The position numbers and the translations under genes are program-made. This document shows positions 1-9,798 of a DNA stretch of 37,915 nucleotides, piece by piece; the first letter of the stretch is position 1, and every line of letters begins with the position of its first letter. Below the pieces are notes generated by a model. That model saw nothing but the letters and a program-made list of their open reading frames with translations. It was not told the origin of the DNA and made no database searches. The DNA is from Nitrospirales bacterium (lineage in GTDB: Bacteria; Nitrospirota; Nitrospiria; Nitrospirales; UBA8639), in assembly GCA_029261275.1 (NCBI GenBank), contig JAJDBR010000126.1, forward strand, positions 1 to 37,915, written 5' to 3'.

Positions 1-2022
1 GCACGTTTGTCATTCCACTTTGACCGCGAAGATTTTCGTACGGCAGCGACAAATGCCGTCCGAGCGTACGGACAACAAATTGGGCAAGTCCCGCGAGGAT
101 TCCCCAAAAGCCTGATGGTCGTCGATCTCTTACTTCGAGGCCCCATAGAATTAGCCTTGGTTGGCGGGGATGATGACAAAACCTACACACAACTCCGTGC
201 AGCCGTGAATCGCTGTTTCATTCCATATCGTATTATGGCCTATTACCCGAATTCTGCATCAGAAACTTCGCATCCCTTGTTAACGGGCAAGACACCGGTC
301 AATGGACAGGCCGCGCTATATATCTGTAAAAACTTTGCCTGCCAAGCCCCAATCACCGATCCTGAAGCCGTGCCGTCCGCGCTAAAAAACACTCATGGGA
401 GCACAACGCAAACGGAAGGAACGCGCCAAGCGTTAACCACAGATGGTCTACCAGGCCACGCCACGCCACAAGGCACGGGCACGTATGTTGCCAACATGTT
501 GGCAAGTCCTCGAACCGCACGTCCCTCTTCCCATGGCTATACGTCACTAGGGTCCACTGGATTGACGACATCCCGAATCGGTTTTGGCGGCTATCGAATT
601 AGTCTCGGAGTTGATGACCATCGAAACGCCTTGGAAAAAGCCCTACAAGAAGGCTGCAATCTTATTGATACTTCCACGAATTATGCCGATGGTCAAAGCG
701 AACGATTAGTGGGAACGGTCGTCAAAGACCTCATCGCGAAAGGATTCATTTCACGGGAAGAGGTTATCATCGTGTCCAAAATCGGATACGTGCAAGGAAA
801 CAATCTCGCGCGAGCTGAAGCCAGGGAAGAAGCAGGCAAACCGTTCCCTGAAATAGTCAAATACGGGGAAGGGATTTGGCATTGTCTTCATCCTGAGTTT
901 CTCGAAGAGCAACTTACATCATCTTTGGATCGACTCGGACTGGCAACTTTGGATGTCTGCCTTCTACACAATCCAGAATATTTCCTGTCAGATGCCAAGA
1001 CCCGCAATCTCTCAATCAACGCCATTCAGTTACATGATCTCCAACAGGAATTCTATCGTCGATTAGAACAAGCCTTTGTCTATTTCGAAAAACAGGTCGA
1101 TGCAGGACGAATGCAATATTACGGCGTCTCATCCAATACCTGCACCGCCAAACCGGACAATCCTGAAGCCACCTCGCTTTCACGGATGTTGGAGGCTGCC
1201 CAAGCCGCCGCGCAACAGGCCGGACAGGCACAACATCATTTTCGGGTACTGCAATTGCCGATGAATCTCTTTGAAGCCGGTGCCCTCCTGACACACAACA
1301 CGGGCAAGGACCATTCACACACCGTCCTAGCACTCGCACAGGAGAAAAACATCGCAGTATTAGTCAATCGTCCGCTAAACGCCATACCCGGAAAAGGTAG
1401 TGGCATGATTCGGCTTGCGGATCCGCAAGCCGAAATTTCCAATACCAACTTTGAAGCACAGCAGCCCAAAGTGGCCGCCCTTGAGAATGACTATAAACAG
1501 GTGCTCGGGCCCAACATTCCACAACCAGACAAAGGCGCGTCTCCTCTGGATTATTTCAACTGGGCGGAAGAACTCACACGCGTCCGAGCATCCGTTCAAA
1601 ACTTAGAACATTGGGATCAAATTGAATCGCAAACGATTAGTCCCCATGTGAATCGAACGTTCCAACTGCTTACCCAACATTTCAGGGGGCGAAAAGAAGA
1701 AGAACAAATTTGGCAATCTTGGCGAGACAAATATGTCCCAGAACTCGTCGCACTGTTGCAAGTCATGCGGATGGAAGCGGCACAGAAAAGCGCAAAAAAA
1801 CTCGCTGAAATAAAAGAGGTCTTTGATCCCTTACTGCCAGAAGACAAAGGCAAAGAACCCTTTTCACGGAAAGCCCTCTGGACCGTCGCCAGTGCACCCG
1901 GCGTCACGAGCGTCCTCAACGGCATGCGCCACCCCGTTTATGTCAACGATTCCCTCACCATCCTCCAATGGGAACCCCTCTCCCTCCCTCACCCGATCTT
2001 TCAAGCCTTTACAGAGTCATAA
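1..2022 (+). CDS. YyaL/SPATA20-type C-terminus fused to aldo-keto reductase (5' end outside window)
   Basis: The frame is open to the left edge, so the gene starts outside the window. Counting from the TTG at 7, residues 1-120 look like the end of a DUF255/YyaL (SPATA20-like) protein, with the typical ending YICKNFACQAPITDPEA. A low-complexity linker (about 120-178) leads into an aldo-keto reductase barrel (about 179-671). The four catalytic residues are visible: Asp221 and Tyr226 in LIDTSTNYADG, Lys258 in IVSKIGY and His321 in LLHNPE. The ending GMRHPVYVNDSL also fits the family. AKRs reduce carbonyls with NADPH; the substrate here is unknown. The reductase part is longer than the usual 300-350 residues because of an inserted helical stretch (about 470-600). 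No frameshift is visible at the junction, so it reads as one fused protein. It converges on comEC. Confidence 0.85.
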   Translation, partial: ARLSFHFDREDFRTAATNAVRAYGQQIGQVPRGFPKSLMVVDLLLRGPIELALVGGDDDKTYTQLRAAVNRCFIPYRIMAYYPNSASETSHPLLTGKTPVNGQAALYICKNFACQAPITDPEAVPSALKNTHGSTTQTEGTRQALTTDGLPGHATPQGTGTYVANMLASPRTARPSSHGYTSLGSTGLTTSRIGFGGYRISLGVDDHRNALEKALQEGCNLIDTSTNYADGQSERLVGTVVKDLIAKGFISREEVIIVSKIGYVQGNNLARAEAREEAGKPFPEIVKYGEGIWHCLHPEFLEEQLTSSLDRLGLATLDVCLLHNPEYFLSDAKTRNLSINAIQLHDLQQEFYRRLEQAFVYFEKQVDAGRMQYYGVSSNTCTAKPDNPEATSLSRMLEAAQAAAQQAGQAQHHFRVLQLPMNLFEAGALLTHNTGKDHSHTVLALAQEKNIAVLVNRPLNAIPGKGSGMIRLADPQAEISNTNFEAQQPKVAALENDYKQVLGPNIPQPDKGASPLDYFNWAEELTRVRASVQNLEHWDQIESQTISPHVNRTFQLLTQHFRGRKEEEQIWQSWRDKYVPELVALLQVMRMEAAQKSAKKLAEIKEVFDPLLPEDKGKEPFSRKALWTVASAPGVTSVLNGMRHPVYVNDSLTILQWEPLSLPHPIFQAFTES

Positions 2023-2310
2023 ACCCACTAATAGTCCTATAAAACTTGGACATAGGTGGGACGAACCTTCTCAGATATAATTGAAAATGCAGTCGACACC
2101 AATAAACACCAGTCGTCATGTCCGCAGTTGTAGGGATGTCCATCCTTAAGACCTTGTCAGTTGCTAAAAATCTCACTCAGTTTTGCAGCAATAAAGTTCG
2201 CACTAATTTTTTGTGCTACCGGGACTCGCGCCGGAATTTTTCGTTAGTTCAGCCTATTTATTGTTAATGATTTGAGAAAAGAGTAAATGCCTTGTCAAGC
2301 AACTTGGCAC

Positions 2311-4881
2311 TTAATTCCACAATCGTTGCCAATTCGCCCATTCGTATTTCCAAATATCCGGGTTGAGAGGGGCAGGAACGAGTTCTTGTTGTTTGGCAGT
2401 GAAAATGTGCATGCCAGGTGAATCAAGAGTTGCTTCGACAATAATCGCGCCATCATGATCTGTCCGATACATCGGTAGCCCTCGTTTTTCATAAGCAACT
2501 AGCACATCTGGAGCCGGATGCCCATAGCGATTATGCGACCCAACAGACACGACTATGGCTTGAGCCACTATTTGATTGACCCATCCCTGGTGAAGCGAAC
2601 TCTTGGCGCCATGATGGGGAACCTTAACCACATTCGCTGAATGCCCTTGAGGCTTATGTTGCAAGAATTCTAACGCGTTCTGTTCAGCATCGGCCGTGAA
2701 TAATAACGAATGGGGGCCACAAACTAGTCTTGTCACCAGTGACTGATTATTGAGATCTGTTCCACTGATATCCTTCGTAGACACCAGCATCAATGGATCT
2801 TCCCTCGCAATAGGACTCAACACCGACAGTGAACAAGGACCAGTCTCGATAATGTCAGACCCAGCTCCAATAACCTGTTCATCAAGTTGCGCCCTTCGCA
2901 CGGCAGCTTGTAGCCGTTTGTAAAATGCCTTTGATCGAGAAACACCATTGCTCCAATATTCTCCAATCTCGAATGTTTGCAGCACCCAGGGCAAGCCCCC
3001 AACATGGTCCCATTGCGGATGGGTGGCGACGACATGGTCAATTCGATGAATGCCTCGATTCCAGAGATACGGACCGATCACCGCCCTCCCCATATCTAAG
3101 CGGCCGTATGCTGGCCCTCCATCAATCAAGATGGTTTGCCCATCTGGCAATTCCATGAACGTGGCATCTCCCTGACCCACATCCAAAAACGTCACGCGAA
3201 GCAATCCTGGTTCCCAGTTTGTTCGGGGAGACCATGTCCACCAGACAAGAATTCCCACCAATATTGTGAGACTACCCCATCGAACTATCTGTCTATGCCT
3301 GAATAACAGCAACCCCGCCAATACACACCAGAACACAACTATCGAAGCGATATTAGGCGATGCGACATGCCACTCCGCCCCTGGGACCCAGGACAGACCA
3401 ACAACGATTTTGGCAAACGCATCAAAGATCCATTGATTGACGAACCCAAGAGGTAATGTCTGTGTTCCACTCAGCAGCACTCCAACGGCAGCCATGAGAC
3501 CAACAGGGATCACCAAAATTCCAACCAATGGAACAATGATCATATTTGTGAACAAGCCGAGCCATGGGATTTGATGAAAATAGAACGCGACTAACGGTAA
3601 GGTTGTGAGGCTAACTGCTAAAGTCATGAGCCATGCGAGTTTACTGTTTTCCCATAACCTGGTACGCCAACTCAGTGTCTTACTGGTACCCGTCACCTGT
3701 AATCCCACTACATCGGAATCTTCGGTTTTTCTGGCTAATAACACCATCCCGATCGCTGCAACAGAGAGATAGGACAATTGAAATGAAATATCATGGATGG
3801 CTTCCGGATAGGGCACCACCATTAAAAGGGCCGCCACAGCTAAGGCCGTCACGATATTCCGTTCCCGGCCCAACCAAATTCCCAGGCAACACACCACAAT
3901 CATGATCCACGACCGAACAGTTGCCATTTCGGCCCCAGCCAAGAGCATATAAAATGAAACCAGCGGTAAGGTAACGAAAACGGAAATTTGTGTGGCCGTC
4001 AAATAGAGTGAGACTCGTTCAAACCAAAACGCGGGCAAACGTCTAACACTCCATTTGACGATGGCAAAGACGACGAATGCCAGAAGTCCAAGATGCGATC
4101 CTGAGATCGACAGAATATGCACTGTTCCACTGGCCATAAAAGCATCGCGCGTTTCCTGATTAATAAAGCTTTGCTCTCCGATAATCATGCCCAAATATAG
4201 GCCCAAGGCAGGATTGGAGAGCCTGGCAGTAGCGGCTTGATGAATCGCTTGGCGCCATCGATCGATCAAGCCAAACAGGGTGTCCCACATAGCCACTTTA
4301 TGCGAATTTTGAATTTGAATGGCTTGTGGGCCATAGACGGTGGCGACGGCGTGAATACCTTTTCGCTTCAAATAATTCCCATAATGAAACCCTCCAGGGT
4401 TGAGCGTCCCGAAAGGTTCTCGTATGCGTGCGGTCAACCTTACATGATTCCCATAAATAAGAGTCGCATCGGGCTCTCGCCATGTAAGACGTATTCGTCC
4501 TTGAATCAATTGTGGCTTTCCCTGAACTTTGATCTGTTTAGCCTCAACCAGAAGAATCACGCCATCTGGCGTCTGACGAACAGGCGCGACGATGACGCCT
4601 TGAAGTATCACAGGTTGCTCCGTCTCAAAAGTTTTCTGAAAAGGATTCTCTATTTTGCTAACGGCAGCCCAATGGGCCTGACCTATGCCAATCATCACCA
4701 TCGCAAAGATGAAAATTCCTCCCCATCGAGAGAGAGAACCGCGTTGTTCAAGCCACGTCAGAAACAGACTAAAACTTAGAAGAGCCCAAAGAAGTGAGAG
4801 GGGAAACAGGGAGAGAAAGGGCCCGAGCCACAGCCCAGCCAGATGGGCAATAACACCATGAAGAATCACAAGGTACAACAC
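2311..4881 (-). CDS. comEC: ComEC/Rec2 family DNA-uptake channel protein
   Basis: This 856-residue integral membrane protein has the ComEC layout. Hydrophobic N-terminal segments come first, then a soluble OB-like region (about 90-190). The multi-span competence domain follows (about 220-540; note SGSHLGLLAFVV and the internal helices). A C-terminal metallo-beta-lactamase-like domain starts at TFLDVGQGDATFMELPDG (about 565) and includes THPQWDHVGG. The family carries single-stranded DNA across the inner membrane during transformation. The metal motif reads HPQWDH rather than the classical HxHxDH, so the second His is replaced; such variation is seen in ComEC proteins. The start is GTG at 4881, 6 bp after the glmM stop, which suggests coupled translation. 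It is the last gene of the minus-strand run. Other com genes are not in the window, so a role in competence is inferred from the family. Confidence 0.9.
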   Translation of the reverse strand: MLYLVILHGVIAHLAGLWLGPFLSLFPLSLLWALLSFSLFLTWLEQRGSLSRWGGIFIFAMVMIGIGQAHWAAVSKIENPFQKTFETEQPVILQGVIVAPVRQTPDGVILLVEAKQIKVQGKPQLIQGRIRLTWREPDATLIYGNHVRLTARIREPFGTLNPGGFHYGNYLKRKGIHAVATVYGPQAIQIQNSHKVAMWDTLFGLIDRWRQAIHQAATARLSNPALGLYLGMIIGEQSFINQETRDAFMASGTVHILSISGSHLGLLAFVVFAIVKWSVRRLPAFWFERVSLYLTATQISVFVTLPLVSFYMLLAGAEMATVRSWIMIVVCCLGIWLGRERNIVTALAVAALLMVVPYPEAIHDISFQLSYLSVAAIGMVLLARKTEDSDVVGLQVTGTSKTLSWRTRLWENSKLAWLMTLAVSLTTLPLVAFYFHQIPWLGLFTNMIIVPLVGILVIPVGLMAAVGVLLSGTQTLPLGFVNQWIFDAFAKIVVGLSWVPGAEWHVASPNIASIVVFWCVLAGLLLFRHRQIVRWGSLTILVGILVWWTWSPRTNWEPGLLRVTFLDVGQGDATFMELPDGQTILIDGGPAYGRLDMGRAVIGPYLWNRGIHRIDHVVATHPQWDHVGGLPWVLQTFEIGEYWSNGVSRSKAFYKRLQAAVRRAQLDEQVIGAGSDIIETGPCSLSVLSPIAREDPLMLVSTKDISGTDLNNQSLVTRLVCGPHSLLFTADAEQNALEFLQHKPQGHSANVVKVPHHGAKSSLHQGWVNQIVAQAIVVSVGSHNRYGHPAPDVLVAYEKRGLPMYRTDHDGAIIVEATLDSPGMHIFTAKQQELVPAPLNPDIWKYEWANWQRLWN

Positions 4882-4887
4882 ACATAG

Positions 4888-6237
4888 TTAATGAATACAC
4901 GATTTCACCACATTGACTAAATCTTCGGCAATCTCTTTGATTACAGTATCGTCTTGTCCTTCGACCATCACTCGCAGTAAGGCTTCCGTGCCAGAATATC
5001 GAACCAAAATCCTCCCATTCCCATTGAGTTGTCGTTCTTTGTCCTGAATCACTTGCTGGAGAACGGGAAGAGAATCCAGATCGGGTTTATGTGGAACGTT
5101 GACCCCCAGGAGAATTTGAGGCGTGGCCCGCATACATTGGGCAATTTCTGAAAGCGGTTTGTGTGCCCGCTTCATGAGTTTGAGCATTTGCAGACCTGAG
5201 ATCAGGCCATCCCCACTCGTATGATAATCCATAAAAATTATATGACCTGATTGCTCACCACCAAGGTTATATTGATCCGCAATCATCCGCTCAAAAATGT
5301 ATCGATCCCCTACAGCTGTGCGGATTAAGGTAATGCCGGCTTCCCGCATACAGACTTCAAACCCAAAATTACTCATGACGGTTCCCACAACCGTATCCTT
5401 CTTGAGACGACCGAGCCGCTTAAGATCTAAGGCAAAAGCAGCGAGAGCATGGTCTCCATTCACCACTTGCCCTTTTTCGCACACAAACATGGCACGATCG
5501 GCGTCGCCATCTAATGCTATCCCAATATCTGCTTTTCGATCCATAACCATTTGTTGGAGGCGTTCTGGATGAACCGTACCACAACCATCGTTGATATTGA
5601 CCCCATCGGGTTCATGACCCATTACCCACACCTTTGCGCCCAATTCACGAATAACTTTTGGAAATACGTGATACCCAGCCCCATTGGCGCAATCCAAGAC
5701 AACCTTCAAATTTTGAAAATCCATATCCCTCGGTAGTGAGCGTTTCACGAACTCAATATACCGACCCTCCGCATCATCGATCCGAAAGGCTTTGCCAATG
5801 GCCTCGGCTGTTGGGCGAATATGTTCAATTTCATTTGACAGAATGAGAGCCTCCATGCGGTGCTCCATCTCATCTGGCAATTTCATGCCATCATTTGAAA
5901 AAAACTTAATGCCGTTATCTTGATAAGGATTGTGGGAAGCGGAAATCATAATGCCAGCGTCGGCTCGCAGGCTGCGGGTTAAAAATGCAATTGCTGGAGT
6001 AGGTAGTGGCCCGACTAAGAGAACATCTACCCCCATCGAACATAACCCAGCCGTTAAGGCTGATTCCAACATATAGCCTGAAATACGCGTATCTTTTCCA
6101 ATAATGATTTGATGGCGCCCCTCACGTTTTTGAAAGACATGAGCGGCCGCTCGACCAACTTTCATCGCCATTTCACTCGTCATGGGGTCAAGGTTGGCCA
6201 CACCCCGCACGCCATCTGTCCCGAATAATCGTCCCAT
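4888..6237 (-). CDS. glmM: Phosphoglucosamine mutase
   Basis: GlmM interconverts glucosamine-6-phosphate and glucosamine-1-phosphate in the cytoplasm, on the way to UDP-GlcNAc for peptidoglycan and lipopolysaccharide. The 449-residue length is typical. The N-terminus MGRLFGTDGVRGVAN is diagnostic. The phosphoserine loop ISASHNPYQDNGIKF places the catalytic Ser at 101. The metal loop ALDGDADRAMF supplies Asp243, Asp245 and Asp247. The C-terminal phosphate-binding loop RYSGTEALLRVM is present. The gene lies 36 bp after folP and directly before comEC. The folP-glmM neighbourhood is common in bacteria. Confidence 0.97.
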   Translation of the reverse strand: MGRLFGTDGVRGVANLDPMTSEMAMKVGRAAAHVFQKREGRHQIIIGKDTRISGYMLESALTAGLCSMGVDVLLVGPLPTPAIAFLTRSLRADAGIMISASHNPYQDNGIKFFSNDGMKLPDEMEHRMEALILSNEIEHIRPTAEAIGKAFRIDDAEGRYIEFVKRSLPRDMDFQNLKVVLDCANGAGYHVFPKVIRELGAKVWVMGHEPDGVNINDGCGTVHPERLQQMVMDRKADIGIALDGDADRAMFVCEKGQVVNGDHALAAFALDLKRLGRLKKDTVVGTVMSNFGFEVCMREAGITLIRTAVGDRYIFERMIADQYNLGGEQSGHIIFMDYHTSGDGLISGLQMLKLMKRAHKPLSEIAQCMRATPQILLGVNVPHKPDLDSLPVLQQVIQDKERQLNGNGRILVRYSGTEALLRVMVEGQDDTVIKEIAEDLVNVVKSCIH

Positions 6238-6273
6238 TTAATCCTTTTATTTTATGGTTTCAATCTGTCTTTA

Positions 6274-7134
6274 TTACTTGTCGCACGAATTTCGCAAACC
6301 TTGAGCTACTCGGACAACATCTTTCATTGCTGCTACATCATGTACTCGTAAAATTTTGGCTCCCTGCCAGACCGCAATGGCAATGGCTGCCGCATTTCCC
6401 ATTTCTCGCTTTGCCACGGGTTTTCCCGTTAATTCCCCAATAAACGCCTTCCGGGAAAGTCCAATCATAAGCGGTTGTTCTAATTGAGAAAATTCACCAA
6501 TATTCGCAAGAATTTCAAGATTATGCTTGCAGGTCTTCCCAAACCCGATTCCCGGATCAATAACGATCTGATCAGATAAAATTCCACTCGATCGAGCCAT
6601 CATTAGACTTCTTGACAAAAATTCCTTTACTTCACCGACCACATCCCCATAGTACGGAGCCTTTTGCATATTCGCACTGTGTCCTTGACGATGCATGAGC
6701 ACAACACCAGCTCCGGATTCCTGGATGATTTGTGCCATACGCACATCATCCTGCAAGGCACTCACATCATTCACAATCGAGGCCCCATAATCCAACGCCA
6801 CTTGAGCAACAGAGGCCTTCCGAGTGTCTATCGATAAAGGGACATCCGTGCATTTTCCCAAAGCTTCAACAATCGGTCGGATTCGCTCTATTTCTTCCTC
6901 TTCGCTTACATATAACGCACCGGGTCTGGTCGATTCTCCACCAATGTCAATAATGTCGGCACCTTCATCCAACATTTTCTGCGCCTGGTCAACGGCAAGA
7001 GCTGGATCGAGAAACCGTCCCCCGTCAGAAAACGAATTGGGTGTCACGTTTAAAATTCCCATGATGAGAACCTTGGAACCCAATGGGATGGTTTTCTCTC
7101 GGCATCGGAACTCTGGAAAGGTCACCATAGACAT
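6274..7134 (-). CDS. folP: Dihydropteroate synthase
   Basis: FolP joins p-aminobenzoate to 6-hydroxymethyl-dihydropterin diphosphate to make dihydropteroate, the sulfonamide-sensitive step of folate synthesis. At 286 residues the length is normal. Both family signatures are clear: ILNVTPNSFSDGG (about 27-39) and DIGGESTRPGA (about 63-73). Later barrel motifs include NDVSAL, DPGIGFGK and GLSRKAFIG. ATG codons occur at 7134 and 7128, and neither has a strong ribosome binding site. The gene is 169 bp downstream of ftsH and 36 bp upstream of glmM, and is probably co-transcribed with glmM. Confidence 0.97.
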   Translation of the reverse strand: MSMVTFPEFRCREKTIPLGSKVLIMGILNVTPNSFSDGGRFLDPALAVDQAQKMLDEGADIIDIGGESTRPGALYVSEEEEIERIRPIVEALGKCTDVPLSIDTRKASVAQVALDYGASIVNDVSALQDDVRMAQIIQESGAGVVLMHRQGHSANMQKAPYYGDVVGEVKEFLSRSLMMARSSGILSDQIVIDPGIGFGKTCKHNLEILANIGEFSQLEQPLMIGLSRKAFIGELTGKPVAKREMGNAAAIAIAVWQGAKILRVHDVAAMKDVVRVAQGLRNSCDK

Positions 7135-7303
7135 AGAGATATCTCTTATTTTTTATACAAAAACGACAAAACAACCATTCAGAAGTATGAAAAATTCAAA
7201 AAACTTCTTCGGGGTGATTCCCCTTACAATAGAAGAAATTCAGTAAACGAGTATTATAGAATTGTTGTCTTTTGGGGGAGGATCAGACAGTAAAACAAAC
7301 GGG

Positions 7304-9121
7304 TCAGACTGCCGCAATATGCTCAAGTGAAGAAGATTGTTGAACGATTTGGTCTACTTCTATGCCGTCTAATACTTCTTTTTCCAACAGGGCTTCGGCA
7401 ATAGCACGCAGGGAATGGATATGTTCTGTCAGCATTCGAGTTGTTCGATCGTAAGCTTCAACAACAAGCCGTTTAACCTCTTTATCGATTTCCAAGGCAA
7501 CTTGATCACTAAAATCACGTTTGGAGCCAAAATCACGACCCAGAAAAACTTCTTCATCCTTTTTCCCAAAGGTCAATGGACCTAGCTTTTCACTCATACC
7601 CCATTCACACACCATCTTGCGAGCTAATTCAGTAGCACGCTCAATGTCGTTCCCAGCTCCGGTCGTCACGCTTTTAAAAATTAATTCTTCAGCCACACGA
7701 CCACCAAAGAGAATCGAAAGGGTATTGTACAAATAGTCCTTTGAATAACTATGTCGGTCATCAATGGGCAATTGCATGGTCATACCCAAGGCTCGTCCCC
7801 GAGGGATAATCGTGACCTTATGCACCGGGTCCGTGCCAGGCAACAATATGGCCATCAATGCATGTCCTGCTTCATGAAACGCCGTCGTTCGTTTTTCTTG
7901 TTCAGTCAGCACCATGCTTTTGCGCTCCACACCCATCAACACTTTATCTTTGGCATTTTCAAAATCAATTTGATCGACAGATTTTTTATCTAAGCGAGCC
8001 GCCCACAAAGCTGCCTCGTTAACTAAATTCTCCAAGTCCGCTCCGGAAAATCCAGGGGTACCCCTTGCAATTTTCTCCATATCTACGCCAGAAGATATCG
8101 GCACTTTTTTGGTATGCACATTTAATATTTCTGCACGCCCACGAACATCTGGCCGATTCACCACCACCTGTCGATCAAAACGACCAGGCCTCAACAAAGC
8201 AGGATCCAGCACATCAGGACGGTTAGTCGCGGCAATTAAAATGACCCCTTCTGTGGTATCAAACCCATCCATTTCAACCAATAGCTGATTGAGGGTTTGT
8301 TCCCGCTCATCATGGCCACCACCCATGCCCGCTCCTCGCAATCGCCCAACGGCATCAATTTCATCAATGAAAATGATACAAGGGGCATGTTTCTTTCCTT
8401 GCTCGAATAAATCACGAACGCGAGAGGCCCCAACACCCACAAACATTTCAACAAAGTCAGAACCACTGATACTAAAAAACGGAACTCCCGCCTCACCCGC
8501 AATAGCTTTAGCTAAGAGGGTTTTACCCGTGCCCGGCGGTCCGACAATCAAGACACCCTTAGGGATTCGGCCTCCGAGTTTTTGGAATTTTTGTGGGTCC
8601 TTAAGGAACTCAATAATTTCGACAACTTCTTGTTTCGCCTCATCAACACCAGCCACATCAGCAAATGTGATTTTTTTCTTTTCCTCCGTAAGCATCCGTG
8701 CGCGACTTTTACCAAAGGAAAGGGCTCGATTGCCTCCCATCTGCATCTGACGCATCAGGAAAAACCACAGGCCTAAGAACAGAATGAAAGGCCCCCAAGA
8801 TAGCAAGAACGTGATATACCAAGGGCCATCATCTTGTGGTTTCGCTTCTATTTGTACGGATTTTTCTCGTAAGACTTTGACAAGATCAGGGTATTCAACA
8901 GCATACGTTTGAATGCGGTTACCATCTCGTAAAATGGCACTGATGTTATTCTGCTTAATAATAACTTTTTCGACATCCCCACGTTCCAAATGGGCCATAA
9001 ACTCACTGAAAATAACAGGATCTTCTGGATGTTGATTGGGTACTGTGAACAGGTTAAACAGCAGGATCATAAAAAGGCAGACAAAAACCCAAAACAACAG
9101 ATTTTTCACACGAGAATTCAT
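7304..9121 (-). CDS. ftsH: ATP-dependent zinc metalloprotease FtsH
   Basis: FtsH is a membrane-anchored hexameric AAA+ protease that removes damaged or short-lived membrane and cytosolic proteins. Visible in order: transmembrane segment 1 (about residues 8-26), an extracytoplasmic domain, and transmembrane segment 2 (about 102-123). The AAA module has Walker A GPPGTGKT (about 194), Walker [12 protein letters not shown] and the arginine-finger region [10 protein letters not shown]. The zinc protease site is FHEAGHAL. Length is about 605 residues, as expected. I chose the ATG at 9121 because the family usually begins MNSRVKN; an in-frame TTG two codons earlier (9127) sits closer to the AAGGGAG sequence and cannot be excluded. 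It probably has its own promoter (see 9199-9228). Confidence 0.97.
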   Translation of the reverse strand: MNSRVKNLLFWVFVCLFMILLFNLFTVPNQHPEDPVIFSEFMAHLERGDVEKVIIKQNNISAILRDGNRIQTYAVEYPDLVKVLREKSVQIEAKPQDDGPWYITFLLSWGPFILFLGLWFFLMRQMQMGGNRALSFGKSRARMLTEEKKKITFADVAGVDEAKQEVVEIIEFLKDPQKFQKLGGRIPKGVLIVGPPGTGKTLLAKAIAGEAGVPFFSISGSDFVEMFVGVGASRVRDLFEQGKKHAPCIIFIDEIDAVGRLRGAGMGGGHDEREQTLNQLLVEMDGFDTTEGVILIAATNRPDVLDPALLRPGRFDRQVVVNRPDVRGRAEILNVHTKKVPISSGVDMEKIARGTPGFSGADLENLVNEAALWAARLDKKSVDQIDFENAKDKVLMGVERKSMVLTEQEKRTTAFHEAGHALMAILLPGTDPVHKVTIIPRGRALGMTMQLPIDDRHSYSKDYLYNTLSILFGGRVAEELIFKSVTTGAGNDIERATELARKMVCEWGMSEKLGPLTFGKKDEEVFLGRDFGSKRDFSDQVALEIDKEVKRLVVEAYDRTTRMLTEHIHSLRAIAEALLEKEVLDGIEVDQIVQQSSSLEHIAAV

Positions 9122-9198
9122 ATTCAAAACAACTCCCTTAGCAAGGTATCAGAGTTCGATTGTGTAACTTAATGTGAAAACACTAAGCGAACCAATTG

Positions 9199-9228
9199 AT
9201 TGTACCATGCATTTTTGAGAACTGACAA
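9199..9228 (-). promoter_or_regulatory. Predicted sigma70-type promoter of ftsH
   Basis: On the minus strand a -35 box TTGTCA (9223-9228) is followed after 18 bp by a -10 box TACAAT (9199-9204). The start of ftsH lies about 75 bp downstream. It sits in the 137-bp gap between hpt and ftsH, so ftsH can be transcribed separately from the genes upstream. No CIRCE-like heat-shock operator was seen nearby. Called from sequence match only. Confidence 0.55.
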
Positions 9229-9258
9229 CCATCCAGGTCAGAGGACACTTCTTGAACC

Positions 9259-9786
9259 TTATTTAGAATCCATTTTCGCTAAGTAAGGAAGATTTCGATA
9301 CTTTTGCTCAAAATCCAATCCATACCCCACAATATAGAGAGGTGGCACTTCAAATCCAACATATTTAACCTTCATGGCCACCTCCCGATAAGCGGGTTTA
9401 TCCAATAAAGTACAGATCTCAATGGAGACCGGCTTGTGTTTATGTAATTGAGAGACTAAGAACTTGGCGGTAAGACCTGAATCAACGATGTCTTCCACCA
9501 ACAGCACATGTTGTTTAGCAATCTTTTCGGTTAACTCCGTCCATACTTTGACCATTTTTGGCGGGCGCCCAGCTTTTTTCGTTCCCGAGGCAATCAGAAA
9601 ATCCATTTGTATGGGTAATTGAATCACGCGAACCAAATCAGCAAAAAAGATACACGCTCCTTTTAAGACCCCGATCACGACTAAATCCTTTCCCTGATAG
9701 TCATGAGAAATTTGCTGACCCAGCTCACGGATACGGGTACGCATCGCCTCTTGCGTCACATAGGGTTTCCCAAATATTTTTGCCAT
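9259..9786 (-). CDS. hpt: Hypoxanthine phosphoribosyltransferase
   Basis: This type I phosphoribosyltransferase converts hypoxanthine (and usually guanine) plus PRPP to IMP or GMP in purine salvage. The 175-residue length fits bacterial HPRT. The PRPP-binding loop VLLVEDIVDSGLTAKFL (about 95-111) is clear. The flexible-loop region around residues 65-80 reads SGTKKAGRPPK, lacking the more usual SSYG form, so loop chemistry may differ slightly. The C-terminal YIVGYGLDFEQKYRNLPYL is characteristic of the family. It lies 12 bp downstream of tilS. The tilS-hpt-ftsH order is widespread in bacteria and supports the call. Confidence 0.95.
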   Translation of the reverse strand: MAKIFGKPYVTQEAMRTRIRELGQQISHDYQGKDLVVIGVLKGACIFFADLVRVIQLPIQMDFLIASGTKKAGRPPKMVKVWTELTEKIAKQHVLLVEDIVDSGLTAKFLVSQLHKHKPVSIEICTLLDKPAYREVAMKVKYVGFEVPPLYIVGYGLDFEQKYRNLPYLAKMDSK

Positions 9787-9798
9787 GCAATCCCCTAA

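Noticed and set aside
2023-2310. Inverted-repeat elements between the AKR fusion and comEC considered as a bidirectional terminator
   Set aside because: Stems are short (about 4-5 bp) or interrupted and lack a following T-run, so no terminator is called.
4237-4779. 180-codon open frame on the plus strand inside comEC
   Set aside because: Antisense to the N-terminal part of comEC, no recognisable motif and no good ribosome binding site.
2311-4881. Loss of a metal-binding His (HPQWDH) in ComEC as a sign of inactivation
   Set aside because: Similar variants occur in other ComEC proteins as far as I recall, and the rest of the gene is intact.
7204-7230. GGGG/CCCC hairpin downstream of ftsH considered as a terminator
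   Set aside because: Only a 4-bp stem and the T-run begins several bases after it; too weak.
8289-8750. 153-codon open frame on the plus strand inside ftsH
   Set aside because: It lies opposite the highly conserved AAA module of ftsH; the sequence is serine/proline-rich as expected for an antisense shadow.
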